Assembly: GCA_023665725.1 (NCBI GenBank)
Contig: JAMPDH010000009.1
Coordinates: 1-50,250 of the forward strand
Length of the DNA: 50,250 bases
Direction of reading: 5' to 3'
Source: Clostridium sp.
GTDB taxonomy: Bacteria; Bacillota_I; Bacilli_A; RF39; UBA660
Below, piece by piece: positions 1 to 8,759 of this stretch. Each line of letters begins with the position of its first letter. Position 1 is the stretch's first letter. The notes beneath the pieces were generated by a model, which worked only from the letters and a program-made list of their open reading frames with translations, was not told where the DNA came from and did no database searches. A program made the translations under genes and the position numbers.

Positions 1-1966
1 TTGTCCATAATGATCCTATTGGTAACTCTATTGTTTTATTATATTCAATTGTTACCTTTGTATCTTCTTGTGTTCTTCCATTTACTAGGATTGGAGCATA
101 TGTTACTTCTCCTACTACATCTAGTACTTTTTTATCTACTACAAAGTTAATAGTAGTTTCTTCACTTTCATTTCCTGCTTTATCTGTTACTTTTATAGTC
201 TCATTAATAGCAGTTTCTTCATTTTCTACACCTGTAAATGTTTTTTCGATTGTTGTTTCATTTACTTTTGTCCAATCTGATCCCTCTGGTAATTCAATTT
301 CCTCATTATATTCAATTGTTACTTTTGTATCTTCTTGTGTTCTTCCATTTACTAAAGCTGGTGCATATGTTACTTCTCCTACCATTTCTGGTGCATCATT
401 ATCTATATTTGTAACATTATATGAAAGTCTTCCTGCATTTCCTGCTAAGTCTACAAATTTGAATGTAAATGTTCCATTTTTCTTCATTGTAACATAATAT
501 TTTGTTATTCCATCTTCTTCAAATTCTTGAACATTTGATGATGCTAAATTTGTTATTATAATTTCTTCATCTGGTGTAAAAATTAATTTTACAGGGTCTT
601 TTGTTGGTGTTGAAGGCTCTGCAACTATAGTTCCAGATGGTGCCTTTTTATCTATTGTGAAATTAATATTAGTTTCTTCACTTTCTTTTCCTGCTTTATC
701 TGTTACTTTTATTGTTTCATTAATTGCAGTTTCTTCTTTAGCATTTCCATTAAATGTTTTTTCGATTGTTGTATCATTTACTTTTGTCCATGATGAATTT
801 TCTGCTAATTCAATTGTTTCACTATATATAATAGTTACTTTTGTATCTACTTTTGTTTTTCCATTTATTAATTCTGGTGTATATATTATATCTACTACTT
901 CTGGTGCTTGTTTGTCTATTGTAAATTTAATTTCATTTTTATTTCCGGCTTCATCTGTTACTATTAAAGTATAAGAGCCTTCTTCACTCACTACAGTATT
1001 ATTTTCTATAGGATTTCCATTTAAAGTTGCTGTTGCATCTTCATCAAATGTGATTGTTACATCCTCATCATAATACTCACCGTTTTCTACTCCAGTTACA
1101 TTAGGGGCTTGCTTATCTATTGTAAAACTTATTGTAACCTTTTTAGATTCTTCATTATCAGTTATTAAAGTATCATCAATCACAACTAAAGTATAAATTC
1201 CTTCTTCGCTTACAACAGTATTATTCTCTATAGGATTTCCATTTAAAGTTGCTGTTAAAGGAATATTTTGATTATTGAATTGTTTTGAAAACTTTATTGT
1301 AACATCTTCATTATAAATTGATCCATCAGAAACACCTTCAACTTTAATTGGAGTTTTATCTATATTTGTAACAGTTACATCAAAATTTTTAGTATAAATA
1401 CTATTTTGTATTGCAACAAGTTCAACATTTATAGTTTCACTTATACTAAATATTCTTTCTAATGTATCATTTTCTAAATATGTTGTAGTTCTATCCCAAC
1501 CATCTATTTCTTTAACAGGCATAGATGAAATAATAGTTACTAAAACATTTTGATTAGTTCTATCACTTATACTATATAAAATTCTGTAATCAAAAATCTG
1601 TATGACTGGTATATCAGAATTGCTTCTAGATTCTTCCTGAATATTGCTAGTCATTAAAGAATATTGATATGTATCATTAACTTTTCTAACATTAATAGAT
1701 GAATAACCTGAGTAATCAATACTACTATCAATATAATTTTTATTTTTCAATAAATCTAATGGTATATTAAACTCATCTGCTATACCAATATTATTATCTT
1801 TAATATAATCATTAGCAGATGTGGTAATAACCTTTTCTAGTTTTTCAGTTCCTGCAAAAAAATTTGTTCCACCATTAAAGGAAGAGTATGTGAAAAATCC
1901 TCCTATCGATAAAACAAATATTGATATTGTAAAAACTAAACTCTTTAAGTTCTTTTTATTTTTCAT
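1..1966 (-). CDS. Secreted surface protein with Ig-like repeats (C-terminus beyond window)
   Basis: An open frame runs from ATG at 1966 off the left edge, so at least 655 residues are present and the C-terminus is missing. The start has a strong ribosome binding site (AGGGGG). The N-terminus MKNKKNLKSL plus a hydrophobic stretch is a signal peptide or anchor. After a non-repetitive region of about 200 residues come repeated beta-rich units of two kinds. One kind carries NGNPIENNTVVSEEG (twice, near 1010 and 1220). The other is a unit of about 90 residues containing VNGRTQEDTKVTIEY, TTIEKTF and ETAINETIKVTDKAG (copies near 1-165, 170-400 and 660-900). These resemble bacterial Ig-like adhesin or stalk domains, so a surface role is inferred. 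A sortase motif, if any, lies outside the window. Confidence 0.8.
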   Translation of the reverse strand, partial: MKNKKNLKSLVFTISIFVLSIGGFFTYSSFNGGTNFFAGTEKLEKVITTSANDYIKDNNIGIADEFNIPLDLLKNKNYIDSSIDYSGYSSINVRKVNDTYQYSLMTSNIQEESRSNSDIPVIQIFDYRILYSISDRTNQNVLVTIISSMPVKEIDGWDRTTTYLENDTLERIFSISETINVELVAIQNSIYTKNFDVTVTNIDKTPIKVEGVSDGSIYNEDVTIKFSKQFNNQNIPLTATLNGNPIENNTVVSEEGIYTLVVIDDTLITDNEESKKVTISFTIDKQAPNVTGVENGEYYDEDVTITFDEDATATLNGNPIENNTVVSEEGSYTLIVTDEAGNKNEIKFTIDKQAPEVVDIIYTPELINGKTKVDTKVTIIYSETIELAENSSWTKVNDTTIEKTFNGNAKEETAINETIKVTDKAGKESEETNINFTIDKKAPSGTIVAEPSTPTKDPVKLIFTPDEEIIITNLASSNVQEFEEDGITKYYVTMKKNGTFTFKFVDLAGNAGRLSYNVTNIDNDAPEMVGEVTYAPALVNGRTQEDTKVTIEYNEEIELPEGSDWTKVNETTIEKTFTGVENEETAINETIKVTDKAGNESEETTINFVVDKKVLDVVGEVTYAPILVNGRTQEDTKVTIEYNKTIELPIGSLWT

Positions 1967-2019
1967 AAACTTGTCCCCCTAAATTTTAAATATTACTATA
2001 AAAATTTCTAAATAGAGTG

Positions 2020-2054
2020 TGCAGAATAAGGAAATTAATTTAACCTTTATTCTG
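2020..2054. repeat. Inverted repeat between the two surface-protein genes
   Basis: The arms GCAGAATAAGG (2020-2030) and CCTTTATTCTGC (2043-2054) can form a hairpin in the 81-bp gap. One arm contains the stop codon of the upstream gene. No uridine run follows on the minus strand, so it looks more like an attenuating or mRNA-stabilising hairpin than a full terminator. Confidence 0.5.
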
Positions 2055-3015
2055 CTACAACATTAATAACAATTGTGTAAGTTATTACTTCTCCAGTTCC
2101 CCAATAAACATCTATATCAAAACTCTTTTGTGTTGGAGAAAATTCTTGTACAAATTCAATAAATGGTAATCCATTTGCATCATACCTTAATATAGAAGCA
2201 TCAAATTTTTGACCTGAATAATTAAATTTAACATACATATTCTCTAATATTTCATTTGAATATTTTTCTGGTGCTTTTACTTGTACATTTAATTTATTAA
2301 TACTAAATATATTATCATTATCTTCTTTACTAATATTACCTGTAAAAGTAATAGTTTTTTCATCACTTGATTTACTTGCAGAAACTCCTGCTGTTGGAGT
2401 AGAAAAATCACTAATTACTACCTTGTTTTCATCATTTGATGGATTGTTACTTCCTGAGTTATTCCCTGTTGAACTTCCACCTGATGTATTACTACTTCCT
2501 GAGTTACTTCCTGTTGAACTTCCACCTGATGTATTATTACTTCCTGAGTTATTTCCTGTTGAACTTCCACTTGATGGTTTTGTACTTCCTGAGTTATTTC
2601 CTGTTGAACTTCCGCTTGATGGTTTTGTACTTCCTGAATTATTTCCTGTTGAACTTCCACTTGATGGTTTTGTACTTCCTGAATTATTTCCTGTTGAACT
2701 TCCATTTGATGGTTTTGTAGTATCTGAATTATCTCCTTCTACTATACCTAAATTATCTCCTTCAGTTCCATCAATTATATCAATTGTATTATTCTCATTA
2801 TTATCTTGTGTAACATCATCTGTTGACCCATTTCCATTATTTAATTCACCATTATTAGTTGATGAATTTCCATTATTATTTTCTACTGTACCTATACCTG
2901 ATTTATCTGATGAATTATCATCTAATTTTTCATCAGGTGTAGCAGCAAATGAAAATATTAAAAATCCTGTTGCTACAAAAACTATAACTCCAGCTATTAT
3001 TTTTCTATTGACCAT
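2047..3015 (-). CDS. Secreted Ser/Gly/Asn low-complexity repeat protein
   Basis: Not a family I recognise. The ATG at 3015 is preferred over an upstream ATG at 3075 because AAAGGGGA lies just before it and a clean signal peptide follows (MVNRKIIAGV, then a hydrophobic core ending near SFAAT). Residues about 25-100 are Asn/Ser/Asp-rich. Then come six tandem 15-residue units of the type GSSTGNNSGSTKPSS (2434-2703), and a C-terminal domain of about 125 residues rich in beta-type sequence. The layout is signal, flexible linker, folded domain, typical of a cell-surface protein whose repeat spaces the domain from the membrane or wall. It lies between the Ig-repeat gene and the PH-domain/lepB pair, all on the minus strand. 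Confidence 0.75.
   Translation of the reverse strand: MVNRKIIAGVIVFVATGFLIFSFAATPDEKLDDNSSDKSGIGTVENNNGNSSTNNGELNNGNGSTDDVTQDNNENNTIDIIDGTEGDNLGIVEGDNSDTTKPSNGSSTGNNSGSTKPSSGSSTGNNSGSTKPSSGSSTGNNSGSTKPSSGSSTGNNSGSNNTSGGSSTGSNSGSSNTSGGSSTGNNSGSNNPSNDENKVVISDFSTPTAGVSASKSSDEKTITFTGNISKEDNDNIFSINKLNVQVKAPEKYSNEILENMYVKFNYSGQKFDASILRYDANGLPFIEFVQEFSPTQKSFDIDVYWGTGEVITYTIVINVVAE
2434..2703 (-). repeat. Six tandem 45-bp repeats in a surface-protein gene
   Basis: Six copies of a 45-bp unit encode GSSTGNNSGS followed by TKPSS, NNTSG, SNTSG or NNPSN. The first three units are identical in protein. The array is free of stops in several other frames on both strands, which explains long antisense open frames here. 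Copy number is likely to vary between strains. Confidence 0.9.
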
Positions 3016-3071
3016 AAATATTCCCCTTTCAAATTTATTTAGAAAGATTCTAACACAAATGTAGAAAAATG

Positions 3072-3512
3072 TCAAGTAGTGCTAAAATCTTTATTTTTAA
3101 AGTTTATATTACTATTAACAAAACTTTTTTTATTTATTACATTAGTAAAAAACATTCGCATTTTAACTTTATCATTTGGATTCATATTAACAAAATTTAG
3201 TCTTAACTGATATCCACTATCTAATGATAATAATAAACTCATTTTCTTTGGTTTAAAATCAAGTGCTGCCGAAGAAATAGAAGCTACAGGGAAAAAATGT
3301 ATCCTTTTATTTTTTCCTAAAACTCCTCTAACATCAAACAAAATAATTTTATGTTCAGTTAAAACAAATTTATCTCTAATAGTTTCATATGCAATTAAAA
3401 TTTTTTCGTCACTATCAATATATTCTAATACGTAATTAGGTAAATTATTAATATCCAATTCCTTGTAAAAATTAAAATATTGTGTCAATTCTTTATATTT
3501 TATATATGCCAT
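3072..3512 (-). CDS. Bacterial PH-domain protein
   Basis: 146 residues from ATG 3512, chosen because AGGTGG lies six bases upstream; a longer frame from 3563 would overlap lepB by 41 bp and has no such site. The middle (about residues 30-125) fits the bacterial PH fold: a DEKILIAYETIRDKFVLTEH strand pair, then a D-x-RGVLGKNKRIHFFPVASI segment and a run of beta strands. Such domains are usually small cytosolic proteins of unknown role, often near the membrane. It starts 10 bp after lepB ends, so the two are probably co-transcribed. The family call is from sequence pattern only. Confidence 0.65.
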   Translation of the reverse strand: MAYIKYKELTQYFNFYKELDINNLPNYVLEYIDSDEKILIAYETIRDKFVLTEHKIILFDVRGVLGKNKRIHFFPVASISSAALDFKPKKMSLLLSLDSGYQLRLNFVNMNPNDKVKMRMFFTNVINKKSFVNSNINFKNKDFSTT

Positions 3513-3522
3513 TTTATACCAC

Positions 3523-4026
3523 CTATCTAGATATTGGCCATATTCTAAATTGAACTTTGCCAACTATTTCTTTTTTATTAATAAATCCATATGCTCTACT
3601 ATCTTTTGAATTTCCTCTATTATCTCCTAATACAAAGTAATAATCTTCTGGGATTACCTCATACTTTAACTCACTTATAGAATAATCATCAGTTTCTCCT
3701 CTAGCAAAATTTTCCATAATCTCTTCGCCATTCACATACAATTTTTCATCCTTATATTCAATTTTTTCTCCAGGTAAACCAATTATCCTTTTAATCATAT
3801 AATTTTCATCTTCATGCTCCAAAACAATAACTTCAAACCTCTTAGGATCTCTAAATCTATATGAAATTTTATTTAATATAAGCAAGTCGCCTGATTTATA
3901 ATTAGGTTCCATAGATGGTCCTACTACTTGTTGAAAACTAATAACATACTTCATAACTAAAATAATGATTACAATAATAATTACGTATATTAAAATATCT
4001 TTAATTATTTCTTTTAAATCTCGCAT
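3523..4026 (-). CDS. lepB: Signal peptidase I
   Basis: Type I signal peptidase that removes signal peptides from exported proteins at the outer face of the membrane. ATG 4026 has GAGGT just upstream and gives 167 residues; an ATG at 4059 is in frame but lacks a site. One N-terminal membrane segment (about residues 10-30) is followed by the catalytic serine in VGPSMEPNY (about Ser38), the general-base lysine in YMIKRIIGLPGEKI (about Lys79), and the conserved GDNRGNSKDSRAYG box near residue 133. The Ser/Lys dyad marks it as the ordinary bacterial type rather than the SipW type. It heads a run with two secreted proteins, which may be among its substrates. Confidence 0.93.
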   Translation of the reverse strand: MRDLKEIIKDILIYVIIIVIIILVMKYVISFQQVVGPSMEPNYKSGDLLILNKISYRFRDPKRFEVIVLEHEDENYMIKRIIGLPGEKIEYKDEKLYVNGEEIMENFARGETDDYSISELKYEVIPEDYYFVLGDNRGNSKDSRAYGFINKKEIVGKVQFRIWPISR

Positions 4027-4225
4027 ATAACTACCTCTATTATTGATTATAACATTCATATAAATTAAAGTAAATTTAAAAATAAATTTTTTTTACACTT
4101 TTTATGTACATATTTTTAATATTTTACATTTTTAAATAATACTCCATTATCTTAAAGTACAAGTATATGTAGCTTCATACAATATATTATTATAACATTT
4201 TAAATGGTTTTATCCTTAAAAAAAT

Positions 4226-4981
4226 TTATTGCAGTGGGACAGAAAAATTACTATTTAATCCATTAGAATAATAATTTGGAACTGTTCCTTGTATCATTTT
4301 AATAGCTATAGGCACATTTGTGTCGATTGTAATGTTTTCACTTGATAATGGTAAAATTACTTTTATAGTTAATTTTATATTAACACTTAACTCTATCATT
4401 GCGTTATTTATACCATAATTAGTTACTTTTGTGTTTACTCCACTTACAACATCTCCTACTACGGTAAATCTAACAGGTATCTTAGGACCCAAATTCGTAA
4501 GAAGTGGATTATTAAATACTACCCCTGTTGGTATTTTAAAAATTATGCCCTTTTTTAAATTTTCTTTGTCATAATACATTAATATATCATCACTTACTTC
4601 TAATAAATCTAAATTACCTTCCTCTAAATTTTTTAAATTCATTTGAACACTACTTGTTACCTTAGTTAAAACTTTATTTACTGTTATTGAATTAAAATCT
4701 ATTGATATAATCTCCCCATTTTCATTTCTATTTATTATATAAAGTTCTTCCTCTGTAAGATTATTAGCGACATTTTTTTCAATTGCTTTATTTATTATAA
4801 TACTTGCGAACTTTTTCGCTTCTAATTCTGCATAACTTAATAATATTGGAGTTACTTTATCGTTAATTATTTTAAATACCAAAAATATTATTATAAAAAC
4901 TAAAATTAGTGAAATTAAAATTATACTTAACTTACTACTTGTTTTCTTTCTTTTTTTCTTTAAATTCATTAAACGTCTCAT
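4226..4981 (-). CDS. yunB: Sporulation protein YunB-like
   Basis: 251 residues starting at ATG 4981 behind AGGAGA. A basic N-terminus (KKKRKK) and one membrane segment (about residues 18-42) are followed by PILLSYAELEAKKFASIIIN, a hallmark of YunB, and a C-terminal part containing GPKIPVRF, VVGDVVSGV, TNYGINNA and a late IKMIQGTVPNYY. In Bacillus subtilis YunB is made in the mother cell under sigma-E and contributes to spore formation; its biochemical role is not known. Upstream at about -20 the minus strand has CATAAAAT, close to a sigma-E -10 element. The gene stands alone, divergent from the CBS-domain gene. Confidence 0.85.
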   Translation of the reverse strand: MRRLMNLKKKRKKTSSKLSIILISLILVFIIIFLVFKIINDKVTPILLSYAELEAKKFASIIINKAIEKNVANNLTEEELYIINRNENGEIISIDFNSITVNKVLTKVTSSVQMNLKNLEEGNLDLLEVSDDILMYYDKENLKKGIIFKIPTGVVFNNPLLTNLGPKIPVRFTVVGDVVSGVNTKVTNYGINNAMIELSVNIKLTIKVILPLSSENITIDTNVPIAIKMIQGTVPNYYSNGLNSNFSVPLQ

Positions 4982-5047
4982 ATTTATCTCCTATTTAATT
5001 TTATGAATAATACTTAATAATTATCTAATAATATTAATGGTGATTTT

Positions 5048-5503
5048 ATGAAAGTAATAGATGTTATGAGTAAAAATTTAATTATATGCAGTTATGATAT
5101 AAATGTTGTAAACCTTTCTAATATAATGAAAAAATATAATATTGGATTTATTCCTATAGAAAAAAACAAAAAAATAATTGGTATTGTAACTGATAGAGAT
5201 ATTGTAGTAGATATGATTTCTAATAAAATTAATTATAGTTCAAAAATAGAAGCATATATAAATAAAAAAGCAATTAGTGTAGATTGTAATAGTACCATTG
5301 AAGAATGTTTAGAGATAATGGCAAAAAATAAAATTAAACGTTTAATAGTAACTGATTCCAACAAATTAGTAGGAATTGTATCTATGTCGGACATATTAAA
5401 TTCTATTTATTATGATAAAATAATTGAAGCTATGAAAACTATATGGGCAAAAACTAAAACTAGTGATACTTATAAAACAGAAATAGATGAATTTTATCTA
5501 TAA
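5048..5503 (+). CDS. CBS-domain-pair protein
   Basis: 151 residues made almost entirely of two CBS domains (about residues 1-60 and 68-130). Each has the pattern of a V-x-x-x-x-x-I-x-x-x-x-x-x-x-I motif and a glycine-rich end: KIIGIVTDRDIV in the first and KLVGIVSMSDIL in the second. Stand-alone CBS pairs bind adenine nucleotides and act as sensors of energy state; no partner domain is present. It is the only plus-strand gene in this part, divergent from yunB, with GGTGA before the ATG, and it ends in front of a bidirectional terminator. Confidence 0.88.
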   Translation: MKVIDVMSKNLIICSYDINVVNLSNIMKKYNIGFIPIEKNKKIIGIVTDRDIVVDMISNKINYSSKIEAYINKKAISVDCNSTIEECLEIMAKNKIKRLIVTDSNKLVGIVSMSDILNSIYYDKIIEAMKTIWAKTKTSDTYKTEIDEFYL

Positions 5504-5526
5504 AAATAAGCCTTTAAAAATTCAAT

Positions 5527-5583
5527 AAAAAAGATAATTAATTATCCCTTATTCAATTAGGGCTGATTAATTATCTTTTATTT
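5527..5583. terminator. Bidirectional terminator after the CBS gene
   Basis: A long A/T stem (AAAGATAATTAAT against ATTAATTATCTTT) with the inner pair CCCT/AGGG closes a small loop. The run of T on the right serves the plus strand and the run of A on the left serves the minus strand. Confidence 0.8.
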
Positions 5584-5626
5584 ATAAGTACAAAAAGACT
5601 ACTAACTTATAAAAGTTAATAGCCAT

Positions 5627-5651
5627 AAAAGAATAAATAAACTATTCTTTC
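5627..5651 (-). terminator. Terminator of the 50-residue peptide gene
   Basis: On the minus strand AAAGAATA and TATTCTTT form an 8-bp stem followed by a short T run, directly after the small gene ending at 5655. Confidence 0.55.
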
Positions 5652-5654
5652 ATA

Positions 5655-5807
5655 CTACATCATATCATCTAATTTGGTGTCAACTTCTTTAGCTACCTTA
5701 TTAAACTTCTTCTTTATAGCTTTCATCATTGGTTTACTATACTTTTGATATGCAAGGGTTGCTCCCATACCAATCCCAATAAGCGCTATATTTTTACCTA
5801 ATTTCAT
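5655..5807 (-). CDS. Small hydrophobic/basic protein, 50 residues
   Basis: A short frame from ATG 5807 with an excellent AGAGGTG site. It begins MKLGKNIALIGIGMGATLAY (one glycine-containing membrane segment) and continues with a basic helix (KPMMKAIKKKFNKVAKE) and an acidic tail ending DDMM. It has its own upstream dyad and downstream terminator, so I regard it as a real gene. The layout (membrane anchor plus amphipathic cationic helix) resembles small YtxH-like or membrane-associated peptides. No function can be assigned. Confidence 0.75.
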   Translation of the reverse strand: MKLGKNIALIGIGMGATLAYQKYSKPMMKAIKKKFNKVAKEVDTKLDDMM

Positions 5808-5826
5808 ATTTTCACCTCTTTAGCTA

Positions 5827-5857
5827 TAATGTATTCGTATGCTTAAAACATACATTA
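5827..5857. promoter_or_regulatory. Dyad upstream of the 50-residue peptide gene
   Basis: An inverted repeat TAATGTAT (5827-5834) and ATACATTA (5850-5857) surrounds a second nested pair GTATG/CATAC, in the 67-bp gap before the small gene. It could be a repressor operator. The minus strand also reads GTATG-N17-CATTATA, not far from a forespore sigma-G pattern, but this is weak. Confidence 0.4.
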
Positions 5858-5874
5858 TTATAATTTCTTTATTT

Positions 5875-8091
5875 TTAAAAATTATTCGTTGAAATTAATT
5901 TTTCTTTTAAACTTGTCTTCCTAATATATTCTTGGTTATTAGAAACAGCTCTTACAAAAGCTTCTACCTCTCCAATTATAATTAATTTTTTCTTTGCTCT
6001 AGTTACAGCAGTATATACAAGTTTTCTATAAAGCATTCTCCCATATGACAAAACCATAGGAAGTATTACTAAGTCATATTCACTTCCCTGTGATTTATGA
6101 ATACTCACAACATAACCATGCTTAATTTTATTAAAATCTTTTGGTAAATATTTGACTATATTACCATCATAATCAACATATATTTCATCTTTACCGCTTT
6201 TACTAGTATTAGAATAAATGATGTATTTAATTATTCCTATATCTCCATTAAAAACATTTTCTTCTGGCATATTTACAAGTTGTAAAATCTTATCATTTTC
6301 TCTAAATATAACATCCGAATATTTTAATTCTCTTTTGTCACTATTACTAGGATTAAATACATCCTGTAACATTTTATTTAATTCATCAATTCCATTTTGG
6401 GTTGCATATATAGGCGCCATTACCTGAAATTTTCTGTAATCAAAATTTTTTTCATTAACTTGTTTACAAAGATTAGATAAATTATTTTTAAGTGAAACAC
6501 TAGAACACTTTAAAAATGTATAATCTTCCTTAGTATCTAAAAAATTTTCATTTAAATCATTTTGATTTATCTCACGAGCTAAAATAGGAATATAAGAATC
6601 TTGGCTTTGTCTATAAAGTAAATCAAGTTTTATTACATCAACTACTTCACTTTCTATTATATCTTTTAACACTTGACCAGGTCCAACACTTGGTAATTGA
6701 TTAATATCACCTACTAAAAGAATTTTAACATTTCGAACTAATCCTTTAAAAAGTGAATCTAATAAACTAATGTCAACCATACTCACTTCATCTATTATTA
6801 TAAATTTACAATTTGATTTATTATATTCATCTATTTTAAACTTATTTAAATCTTTATTCCAACCTAAAAATCTATGTATAGTAGTTGAAGGAAATAAGGT
6901 TGCTTCACTTAATCTTTTACTTGCACGTCCTGTTGGCGCTAAAAGAGCAATACTCTCTACTAATTCATCATAATTTAAATCATTAAGCACTTTATATAGT
7001 TCTACAATAGTTTTAATAATTGTAGTTTTTCCGGTACCTGGTCCACCAGTTATAACTAATAGATTATTTTTAAGAGCTTTCTTTATTGCTTTGATTTGCA
7101 TTTCATCATATATAATTTGATTTTCCTCTTGCAAGGTACTTATACATTTATCTATCTTTGAATAATTTGTTTTAGGTAATTTTAAAAGATCATTAATTTT
7201 ATCAATCACTCTAGTTTCAGAGCAATATATTTCTTTTAAATAAAATCTATCATTTTCTATTATTATTTTTTCCTCATTTTTTAAATCTTCTAAATATTCT
7301 TTAAATTCATTACTATCTATATCAAATTTTAAATAATTTAATGTATTATTATATATTTCATCAAAATTTAAATATGTATCCCCCTTACTATATGTTAAAT
7401 TTTTCATAAAATAAATTATACAGGATTTTATTCTATTTTCATCATTATCATTTACGTTTAGTTTTTTTCTTATTAAATCCACCTGCATAAACGATATATC
7501 TTCAACATTATCTAGTATTTTAAATATATTATTTTCTATTTGTAAAATAGTGTTTTCTCTATAATAATTATAAATATTTAATGAGTCTTTCATAGTAAAA
7601 CCTAATTCATTTAAATAAACTATAGTTTTATGACTATCTTCATATTTGACTAATGTATCATATATTCTATCTGCTTTTAACTTAGATAATTTAGGTACTT
7701 TATAAAGGCATGTTTTATCCTCTAAGATTTTATCTAATGTATTTGGTGTAATATGCTCGACAATAGAAGTTGCCATTTTTTCTCCTATGCCATTAAATAA
7801 ACTACTCGATAAAAATGAAATTATACCATCTTTATCTTGTGGCATTATCCTTTCATATGAAGAGGTACTAAACTGAATTCCATATTTAGGATGATTAACC
7901 ATATCACCATAAAATATATATGTATCATTTTCTTGAAGATCAAAAAAAGTTCCTGTAAATGTTATAACCCTATTTATATATTCTTTTAAATCCTCTTTAT
8001 TAGTATCTATTACTTTAGCTAATCCAATTACATAACCATTAGAAGAAGAAAATATTATTTTTTTACAACTACCTTTTATAAATGTATCCAT
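5875..8091 (-). CDS. recD2: ATP-dependent RecD-like DNA helicase
   Basis: 738 residues from ATG 8091 (AAAGGTGG four bases upstream; a longer frame to 8166 lacks a site). The N-terminal third has the RecD2-specific OB and helix-hairpin-helix region (FNGIGEKMATSIVEH near residue 100). The helicase core has Walker A GGPGTGKTT near residue 350, FIIIDEVSMVD near 435, and in the C-terminal part VVSIHKSQGSEYDLVILP and VYTAVTRAKKKL. It is a superfamily 1B 5'-3' helicase of the kind found in bacteria without a RecBCD partner, involved in tolerance of DNA damage and replication problems. It is transcribed alone or with the small gene downstream. Confidence 0.95.
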   Translation of the reverse strand: MDTFIKGSCKKIIFSSSNGYVIGLAKVIDTNKEDLKEYINRVITFTGTFFDLQENDTYIFYGDMVNHPKYGIQFSTSSYERIMPQDKDGIISFLSSSLFNGIGEKMATSIVEHITPNTLDKILEDKTCLYKVPKLSKLKADRIYDTLVKYEDSHKTIVYLNELGFTMKDSLNIYNYYRENTILQIENNIFKILDNVEDISFMQVDLIRKKLNVNDNDENRIKSCIIYFMKNLTYSKGDTYLNFDEIYNNTLNYLKFDIDSNEFKEYLEDLKNEEKIIIENDRFYLKEIYCSETRVIDKINDLLKLPKTNYSKIDKCISTLQEENQIIYDEMQIKAIKKALKNNLLVITGGPGTGKTTIIKTIVELYKVLNDLNYDELVESIALLAPTGRASKRLSEATLFPSTTIHRFLGWNKDLNKFKIDEYNKSNCKFIIIDEVSMVDISLLDSLFKGLVRNVKILLVGDINQLPSVGPGQVLKDIIESEVVDVIKLDLLYRQSQDSYIPILAREINQNDLNENFLDTKEDYTFLKCSSVSLKNNLSNLCKQVNEKNFDYRKFQVMAPIYATQNGIDELNKMLQDVFNPSNSDKRELKYSDVIFRENDKILQLVNMPEENVFNGDIGIIKYIIYSNTSKSGKDEIYVDYDGNIVKYLPKDFNKIKHGYVVSIHKSQGSEYDLVILPMVLSYGRMLYRKLVYTAVTRAKKKLIIIGEVEAFVRAVSNNQEYIRKTSLKEKLISTNNF

Positions 8092-8272
8092 TTTACCACC
8101 TTTTATATTATAACAGACACTTGTTCGTATATCAATATTATATAATATTAAAAAGTAATTAAACACTTATATTTAATCACTTAATATTTTAAATATTAAA
8201 AATTATATTTTAATTTAGGAAAAGAAACAAATTACCTTTTATATAATTTATATTACCACTTTATAATTATTT

Positions 8273-8752
8273 TTAACTTTGAGTTTTTTTGTATTCTTTT
8301 ATACTTGAAATATTATCAATCGTATCAACTAATGCTTTATCTAATATAGATTGGTCAAAACCAAAATCTCTATATCCCTCTGTACATATATCAATATATC
8401 CTTTTGCTGGAAAATGATATTCAAAATAATCATTTATTACATAAATTAAAGCTTTTTTAGTTTTATTATCTATTTTTATTGGTATATAATGTTTGGAATA
8501 AAGATTAGGATAGCCCTCATAGATATCCAATAAATATATATCAAAACTTGAAATTTCGAAAACACCTAATGGAACACTGTAACTCTCACACTTTTCTATA
8601 GTTAAATATGCAAAATTATTCTCTCTTCCTTTATATACTAATCTATACCCTTCTAAATTAGTTGTCCCTATTGGCTTTGCATTATGGCATCTATAATTCA
8701 TTTGTGTGAGATTTAAATTACTACCATAAGCTAAATAATACTTTTTAAACAT
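8273..8752 (-). CDS. Gamma-glutamylcyclotransferase (AIG2)-like protein
   Basis: 159 residues. The N-terminal YLAYGSNLN is the substrate-binding loop of the GGCT/AIG2 fold, followed by PIGTTNLEGYRLVYKG and a conserved acidic position in LLDIYEGYPNLY. The family releases 5-oxoproline from gamma-glutamyl amines or peptides. It sits eight bases downstream of an amidoligase remnant. This pairing is biologically sensible, since amidoligases make and GGCT-like enzymes cleave gamma-glutamyl-type isopeptide bonds and the two families are often adjacent. With the partner decayed, this gene may be the surviving half. Confidence 0.85.
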   Translation of the reverse strand: MFKKYYLAYGSNLNLTQMNYRCHNAKPIGTTNLEGYRLVYKGRENNFAYLTIEKCESYSVPLGVFEISSFDIYLLDIYEGYPNLYSKHYIPIKIDNKTKKALIYVINDYFEYHFPAKGYIDICTEGYRDFGFDQSILDKALVDTIDNISSIKEYKKTQS

Positions 8753-8759
8753 AAATCAC

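Noticed and set aside
657-974. Plus-strand hydrophobic frame of 105 residues
   Set aside because: It is antisense to the Ig-repeat gene, where Glu/Lys/Asn-rich coding gives Phe/Ser/Leu-rich antisense.
2426-2712. CRISPR-like regular repeat
   Set aside because: The unit is a 45-bp coding repeat without unique spacers, and no cas genes are present.
2418-3064. Long open frames on both strands across the surface-protein repeat
   Set aside because: They come from the 45-bp array being free of stops in other frames. They lack ribosome sites and give biased repeats only.
4060-4225. Possible RNA gene between lepB and yunB
   Set aside because: Only A/T-rich sequence without a stable stem or terminator; nothing supportable.
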